A program made the translations under genes and the position numbers. The notes beneath the pieces were generated by a model. That model searched no databases and was not told where the DNA came from. It was given only the letters and a program-made list of their open reading frames with translations. Below are positions 60,355 to 64,000 of a stretch of 64,000 nt of DNA, piece after piece. How positions within the stretch are numbered: position 1 is the stretch's first letter; every line of letters starts with the position of its first letter. Source of the stretch: Calditrichota bacterium (GTDB lineage Bacteria > CLD3); the NCBI GenBank assembly GCA_008501735.1, contig QQUF01000056.1, forward strand, positions 53,091-117,090, given 5' to 3'.

Positions 60355-61406
60355 CAGATTTCCTTTAAAACTTTATTAGTAATTTCTACAACTTTTTCTG
60401 CTTCTTCGCCCGTTAATGAAGGGTAAAGTGGAATGGAAACTCCATTTTCAAACCATTCGACTGTTTCAGAAAATCCTTTGTCTTTTTCTCCGAGCATTCT
60501 ATTCAAAGGAAAAAAGACTGCGTCTCCGCAAGCAATTCCCAAACTTTCCATTCTTTCGCGAAAGTTTTTAGCAGGTGTTTTTAATTTAAAAACGAACCTG
60601 TAAAAACAAGGTTCACAGTTTGGTTCGGCTTTGAGTTTCTCGATTTTTTCAGAAATAATATTTTTATCATAAAATTCGTAGAGCTTTTTTCTTCGCAAAA
60701 TAAATTCGTCAAGTTTCGCTAATTGAACGTTTCCGATTGCTGCACAAACATTATTTAGTTTGTAGTTAAACCTAAGTTTCGAATCCGTTTTTCCGCCGTA
60801 GTAAGTTCGGTCTTTTACGTCTTCAATTAATTCTTTTTGATTCGAAAGAACCATTCCGCCGTCAATTGACGTGAGAACTTTCGTCGCATAAAATGAAAAA
60901 ACAGAAATGCCTGAGAAAGAGCCGACTTGTTTCCCTGAAATTTTTGCTCCAATAGTTTGGGCACAATCTTCAATCACAGGAATTCCGAAAGAGTTAATTT
61001 CTTCGATTTTACAAGGGAAACCAAAATGATGAGGTGCAATTATGCAAGAGGTCTTCGAAGTGATTTTATTTTTCAAAGATTGAACTGAAATGTTACAGTC
61101 GTAGGAGTTTGTGTCAATTAAAACAGGTTTTGCCCCTGACATTCTGACAGCGTTAAGCAAAGCTGCACAAGCTGAGTTTGGAATTGCGACTTCGGATTTT
61201 TCTCCGATTCCAAGCGATAACAAAGCTAAATGTAAAGCTGCTGTGCCATTTACAACTGCTGCTGAATATCGTACTCCAACGTAGTTTGAAAGATTGGCTT
61301 CAAATTTGCTAATTTCGTCGCCAACGGCAAGTTGTCCGTTTCGGAAAAGGTTTTCCAAAATTTCAAATTCTTTGTTAGAAATCGAGGGCTTTGAGTGGTA
61401 AATCAA
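60354..61406 (-). CDS. DegT/DnrJ/EryC1/StrS-family aminotransferase
   Basis: 350 residues, PLP fold type I sugar-aminotransferase family. The PLP lysine lies in SFYATKVLTSIDGG, with HHFGFPC and ITSKTSCIIAPHHFG before it and the N-terminal cofactor part NGTAALHLAL. Family members put an amino group on nucleotide sugars for O-antigens or glycans. No other sugar-modifying gene is close, so the substrate is unknown. It overlaps prmA by one base. Confidence 0.88.
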   Translation of the reverse strand: MIYHSKPSISNKEFEILENLFRNGQLAVGDEISKFEANLSNYVGVRYSAAVVNGTAALHLALLSLGIGEKSEVAIPNSACAALLNAVRMSGAKPVLIDTNSYDCNISVQSLKNKITSKTSCIIAPHHFGFPCKIEEINSFGIPVIEDCAQTIGAKISGKQVGSFSGISVFSFYATKVLTSIDGGMVLSNQKELIEDVKDRTYYGGKTDSKLRFNYKLNNVCAAIGNVQLAKLDEFILRRKKLYEFYDKNIISEKIEKLKAEPNCEPCFYRFVFKLKTPAKNFRERMESLGIACGDAVFFPLNRMLGEKDKGFSETVEWFENGVSIPLYPSLTGEEAEKVVEITNKVLKEI

Positions 61407-61503
61407 CTTTTATTAAAATTTAGTTTTAAGTTCCGAACTAGGTGAAAGTTAGTAAATTTCTACTTACTTTTATACTTTTCATTAAAATATTTTTGGTCTT
61501 AAT

Positions 61504-61896
61504 TTGGCGTTATTAGAATTCACCTTTAACGATTACATCGGAATCGAAATTTTATTTCAAAAAGATGGAGTTTGTGAGGCTCAAATTCAATTGGATTCTG
61601 CAAAACATTTGAACAGTCTCGGTTGGGTTCACGGAGGAATTTTGCTCACAACTTTAGACAGTGTAATGGGTTATGCAGTCGGAAGTTTAATCGAACCTGA
61701 AAAAGACGAGTGGACTGCAACAACTCAAATTTCTTACCAATTTATTAACGCTGCAAAACCTGATGCTCTTTTAAAAGGAATTGGGAAAGTTGTTAAGTTT
61801 GGTAAAAAGAATGCTTTTATCGAAGGTGAAATTTATGACGACGAAGGAACATTAATTGCGAAAAGTCACGGAATTTGGGCAGTAAAACGAAAATGA
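61504..61896 (+). CDS. Hotdog-fold thioesterase (PaaI/YdiI type)
   Basis: 130 residues, TTG start. The catalytic motif HGG-x-x-x-x-x-x-D is seen in [15 protein letters not shown] (about residues 42-55) and the family strand [13 protein letters not shown] follows. Such enzymes release acyl groups from CoA thioesters, for example phenylacetyl-CoA or aryl-CoA. Its partner is unknown. It is 22 bases ahead of hslV. Confidence 0.85.
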   Translation: MALLEFTFNDYIGIEILFQKDGVCEAQIQLDSAKHLNSLGWVHGGILLTTLDSVMGYAVGSLIEPEKDEWTATTQISYQFINAAKPDALLKGIGKVVKFGKKNAFIEGEIYDDEGTLIAKSHGIWAVKRK

Positions 61897-61918
61897 AAAA
61901 TTATTGGAGAAAATTAAA

Positions 61919-62464
61919 ATGTTAGAAATAAAAGCAACAACTATTGTTGCAGTTAAAAAAAATGGTCAAAGTGCAATCGCAGGAGACGGACAAGTTACTC
62001 TCGGAAATACAGTTATGAAAGGAAGTGCAAACAAAATTCGCAAGCTTTACAACGGAGACGTTCTCGCAGGTTTTGCGGGTTCTGTTACAGACGCTTTCAT
62101 TTTGTTTGAGCTTTTCACAAAACAACTTGAGACTTACAAAGGAAACTTGAAACGCTCAGTTGTAGAATTTGGAAAAGAGTGGCGAAATGACAAATTTCTT
62201 AGACGTTTGGAAGCAATGTTAATTGTGTTAGACAAAGACAATCTTTTTGTCCTTAGTGGAAACGGAGACATTGTTGAACCTGACGACGATATTGTTGCAA
62301 TTGGTTCAGGTGGAATGTTTGCACTCTCAGCAGGAAAAGCACTTTTACAAAACACAGAATTGAATGCGGACGAAATTGTCAGAAAATCCTTAGAAATTGC
62401 TGCCTCGATTTGCATTTACACAAACACAAATATTATTGTTGAAAAAGTAGGAGACAAAAAATAA
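61919..62464 (+). CDS. hslV: ATP-dependent protease proteolytic subunit HslV
   Basis: 181 residues. After a short propeptide MLEIKA, Thr7 of TTIVAV is the nucleophile, followed by [12 protein letters not shown], the classical HslV start; mature HslV begins at that Thr. Lys and Asp positions of the active site follow (GNTVMKG). It forms the inner two rings of the HslUV proteasome-like protease with HslU. The ATG at 61919 is chosen for the standard propeptide and the TTGGAG ribosome site. The stop is adjacent to the hslU start. Confidence 0.96.
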   Translation: MLEIKATTIVAVKKNGQSAIAGDGQVTLGNTVMKGSANKIRKLYNGDVLAGFAGSVTDAFILFELFTKQLETYKGNLKRSVVEFGKEWRNDKFLRRLEAMLIVLDKDNLFVLSGNGDIVEPDDDIVAIGSGGMFALSAGKALLQNTELNADEIVRKSLEIAASICIYTNTNIIVEKVGDKK

Positions 62465-63790
62465 ATGGAAACTCTCACGCCAAGACAAATTGTAAATGAA
62501 CTTGACAAATACATCATCGGACAAACAAACGCTAAAAAATCAGTTGCCATCGCTCTTAGAAATCGTTGGAGAAGGCAGCAAGTTGAAGGAAGTTTGAAAA
62601 ATGAAATTATGCCAAATAACATAATTTTAATTGGTCCAACAGGAGTTGGGAAAACAGAAATTGCACGCAGGCTTTCAAAACTTGCAAAAGCACCTTTCGT
62701 AAAAGTCGAAGCCTCAAAATTCACAGAAGTCGGTTACGTCGGAAGAGATGTTGAATCAATTGTTCGAGATTTAATGGAAATTGCAGTAACAATGGTTAAA
62801 GCAGAAATTTCAGTAAAAGTTGAAGCAAAAGCAAAAATTAACGTCGAAAACAGAATTTTAGAAATTTTACTTCCGGGCTACAAAGACATCAAAAGTGATT
62901 CTGAAAATCTTCCAACTTGGGACAAAATGAAAGACAGGCTTCAAAAAGGTCTTCTTGACGAAAAAGAAATTGAATTTGACCTCAAAGAAGATTCTGGAAA
63001 AATGTTGCAAGTTCTCGCTCCAATGGGAATGGAAGATTTTGGCTCAAACCTAAAAGATATGTTTGGTGGAATGATGCCGAAGAAAAAGAAAAAAAGAAAA
63101 ATGAAAATTTCCGATGCTCGAAAAGCCTTGCTCGAAGAAGAAGTTTCAAAACTCATCGACCACGACAAAGCAATCGAAGAAGCTGTTCGTAGAACCGAAA
63201 ATTCAGGAATCGTTTTTCTTGATGAAATTGACAAAATCGCTGGAGGAGGAAAAGGGAAAAATGGACCTGACGTTTCTCGTGAAGGAGTTCAGCGAGACAT
63301 TTTGCCGATTGTCGAAGGTTCAACAGTTTCCACAAAATACGGAAGCGTAAAAACCGACCACGTTCTTTTTATTGCAGCAGGAGCTTTTCACGTCGCAAAG
63401 CCTTCGGACTTGATTCCTGAACTTCAAGGACGTTTTCCAATTCGTGTTGAACTTGACAGCCTTTCGGAAGAAGATTTCAAACGAATTTTGACTGAGCCTG
63501 AAAATGCTTTAATCAAGCAATACACAGCACTTTTGGAAACAGAAAGCGTAAAATTAGAGTTTAGTGAAGACGCAATTGACGAAATCGCAAGCCTTGCTTT
63601 TATTGCAAACGAGCAAATGGAAAACATCGGAGCAAGAAGACTCCACACAATTATGTCGAAACTTTTGGAAGAAATTCTTTTTGACACTCCAGACAGATTC
63701 AAAGGAAATATTATGATTAATCAAGAAATCGTGAAAAGTGCTTTGGCAGAAGTGATTAAAAATCCAGACTTGAGCGAATTCATTCTTTAA
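62465..63790 (+). CDS. hslU: ATPase subunit HslU of the HslUV protease
   Basis: 441 residues, AAA+ unfoldase. Walker A GPTGVGKT at 57-64, Walker B in VFLDEIDKI (about 242), and the pore loop motif in the GYVGRD region after Walker A. The I-domain insertion (about 110-235) has an unusual Lys-rich stretch KKKKKRKMK. The ending DLSEFIL matches the HslV-binding C-terminus of the family. It starts one base after hslV. Confidence 0.96.
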   Translation: METLTPRQIVNELDKYIIGQTNAKKSVAIALRNRWRRQQVEGSLKNEIMPNNIILIGPTGVGKTEIARRLSKLAKAPFVKVEASKFTEVGYVGRDVESIVRDLMEIAVTMVKAEISVKVEAKAKINVENRILEILLPGYKDIKSDSENLPTWDKMKDRLQKGLLDEKEIEFDLKEDSGKMLQVLAPMGMEDFGSNLKDMFGGMMPKKKKKRKMKISDARKALLEEEVSKLIDHDKAIEEAVRRTENSGIVFLDEIDKIAGGGKGKNGPDVSREGVQRDILPIVEGSTVSTKYGSVKTDHVLFIAAGAFHVAKPSDLIPELQGRFPIRVELDSLSEEDFKRILTEPENALIKQYTALLETESVKLEFSEDAIDEIASLAFIANEQMENIGARRLHTIMSKLLEEILFDTPDRFKGNIMINQEIVKSALAEVIKNPDLSEFIL

Positions 63791-63799
63791 AAGGTAAAA

Positions 63800-64000
63800 A
63801 TGGAATTTTCTGATTACTTCAATAAAGCCTTTAACACAAATTATTGGTTGTCATTTCATATGTTTGCAGGTGCGTTTTTTAGCTACTTGCTTCTTAAGAA
63901 ATTTGAACCTAAAGTTGTCTTTCTGATAATTTTGGTTTGTGGCTTGGGTTGGGAAATAATCGAATTCTCAGAGTGCTATTTTTTCAATGACTTCAAAGTT
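63800..64000 (+). CDS. N-terminal part of a membrane protein
   Basis: The first 67 codons only; the gene runs beyond the window. It starts MEFSDYFNK with AAAAGGT upstream, nine bases after hslU. One or two hydrophobic segments are visible (WLSFHMFAGAFFSYLLLKKF and KVVFLIILVCGLGWEIIEF). The WEIIE motif resembles small membrane proteins of the VanZ-like or YfiM type; no firm family. Confidence 0.7.
   Translation, partial: MEFSDYFNKAFNTNYWLSFHMFAGAFFSYLLLKKFEPKVVFLIILVCGLGWEIIEFSECYFFNDFKV

Noticed and set aside
1..64000. tRNA or rRNA genes
   Set aside because: No cloverleaf with GGTTCGA-type loop and paired arms, and no rRNA-like stretch, was found by eye; a dedicated search could still find one.

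Overview
The window is an AT-rich bacterial chromosome segment, densely coding, with short intergenic gaps. The gene content points to the Bacteroidota/Chlorobiota/Ignavibacteriota superphylum: an alternative complex III (actABCDEF), menaquinone methylation, many short lipoproteins with Bacteroidota-type lipoboxes, and MbnP/MbnH-type lipoproteins. Several genes have clear AGGAGG-type ribosome binding sites and TTG starts, which is more usual in Ignavibacteria/Kapabacteria-like lineages than in Bacteroidia; this placement is an inference. No tRNA, rRNA, CRISPR array, integrase or transposase gene was seen.

Region 1 (1-12747, plus strand) is respiratory: the end of narH, then narJ, narI, two NarK-type nitrate/nitrite transporters, then the six subunits of alternative complex III. 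Together they suggest a menaquinol-based chain with nitrate reduction. Region 2 (13032-20999, plus) is an accessory block: an Ig-repeat lipoprotein, a beta-barrel-like protein, a small secreted protein, a three-gene cassette of PqqD-like protein, ATP-grasp ligase and LysA-fold PLP decarboxylase, then a propeller-like lipoprotein and a urea-transporter/M23-peptidase fusion. Region 3 (21035-23153) holds a lone Mrr-nuclease/ImmA-protease fusion on the minus strand and a small-protein/nucleotidyltransferase pair next to repeat DNA, followed by a UbiD-family decarboxylase (23150-24946).

Region 4 (25308-29701, plus) is a metal-handling lipoprotein locus: two MauG/MbnH-type di-heme enzymes bracket a small Cys-His membrane protein, a duplicated His-rich lipoprotein and an MbnP-like copper protein. 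A histidine kinase and a REC-DHp protein converge on it from the other strand (29733-32561).

Region 5 (32662-44224, mostly plus) is mixed housekeeping: coaE, a PanE-like reductase, a DEAD-box helicase, ruvA, a CYTH protein, a copper chaperone, a DinB/YfiT protein, two small lipoproteins (one Bor-like), an active HtrA next to a pseudo-HtrA, a histone-deacetylase-family enzyme and an isochorismatase-family enzyme. A possible 17-residue peptide gene with its own terminator lies on the minus strand at about 43.4-43.6 kb.

Region 6 (44229-61406, all minus) has a CASTOR/POLLUX-like channel, menG/ubiE, an M50 protease, an amidase, a 1001-residue ATPase-TPR protein, an unrecognised Rossmann protein, an RluB-type pseudouridine synthase, an NlpC/P60 protein, a tyrosine-rich Wzc-like autokinase with an SLBB export protein, prmA and a DegT aminotransferase. 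Region 7 (61504-64000, plus) has a hotdog thioesterase, hslV, hslU and the start of a membrane protein. The best candidates for undescribed biology are the PqqD/ATP-grasp/decarboxylase cassette, the expanded MbnP/MbnH locus, the nuclease-protease fusion and the urea-transporter/peptidase fusion.
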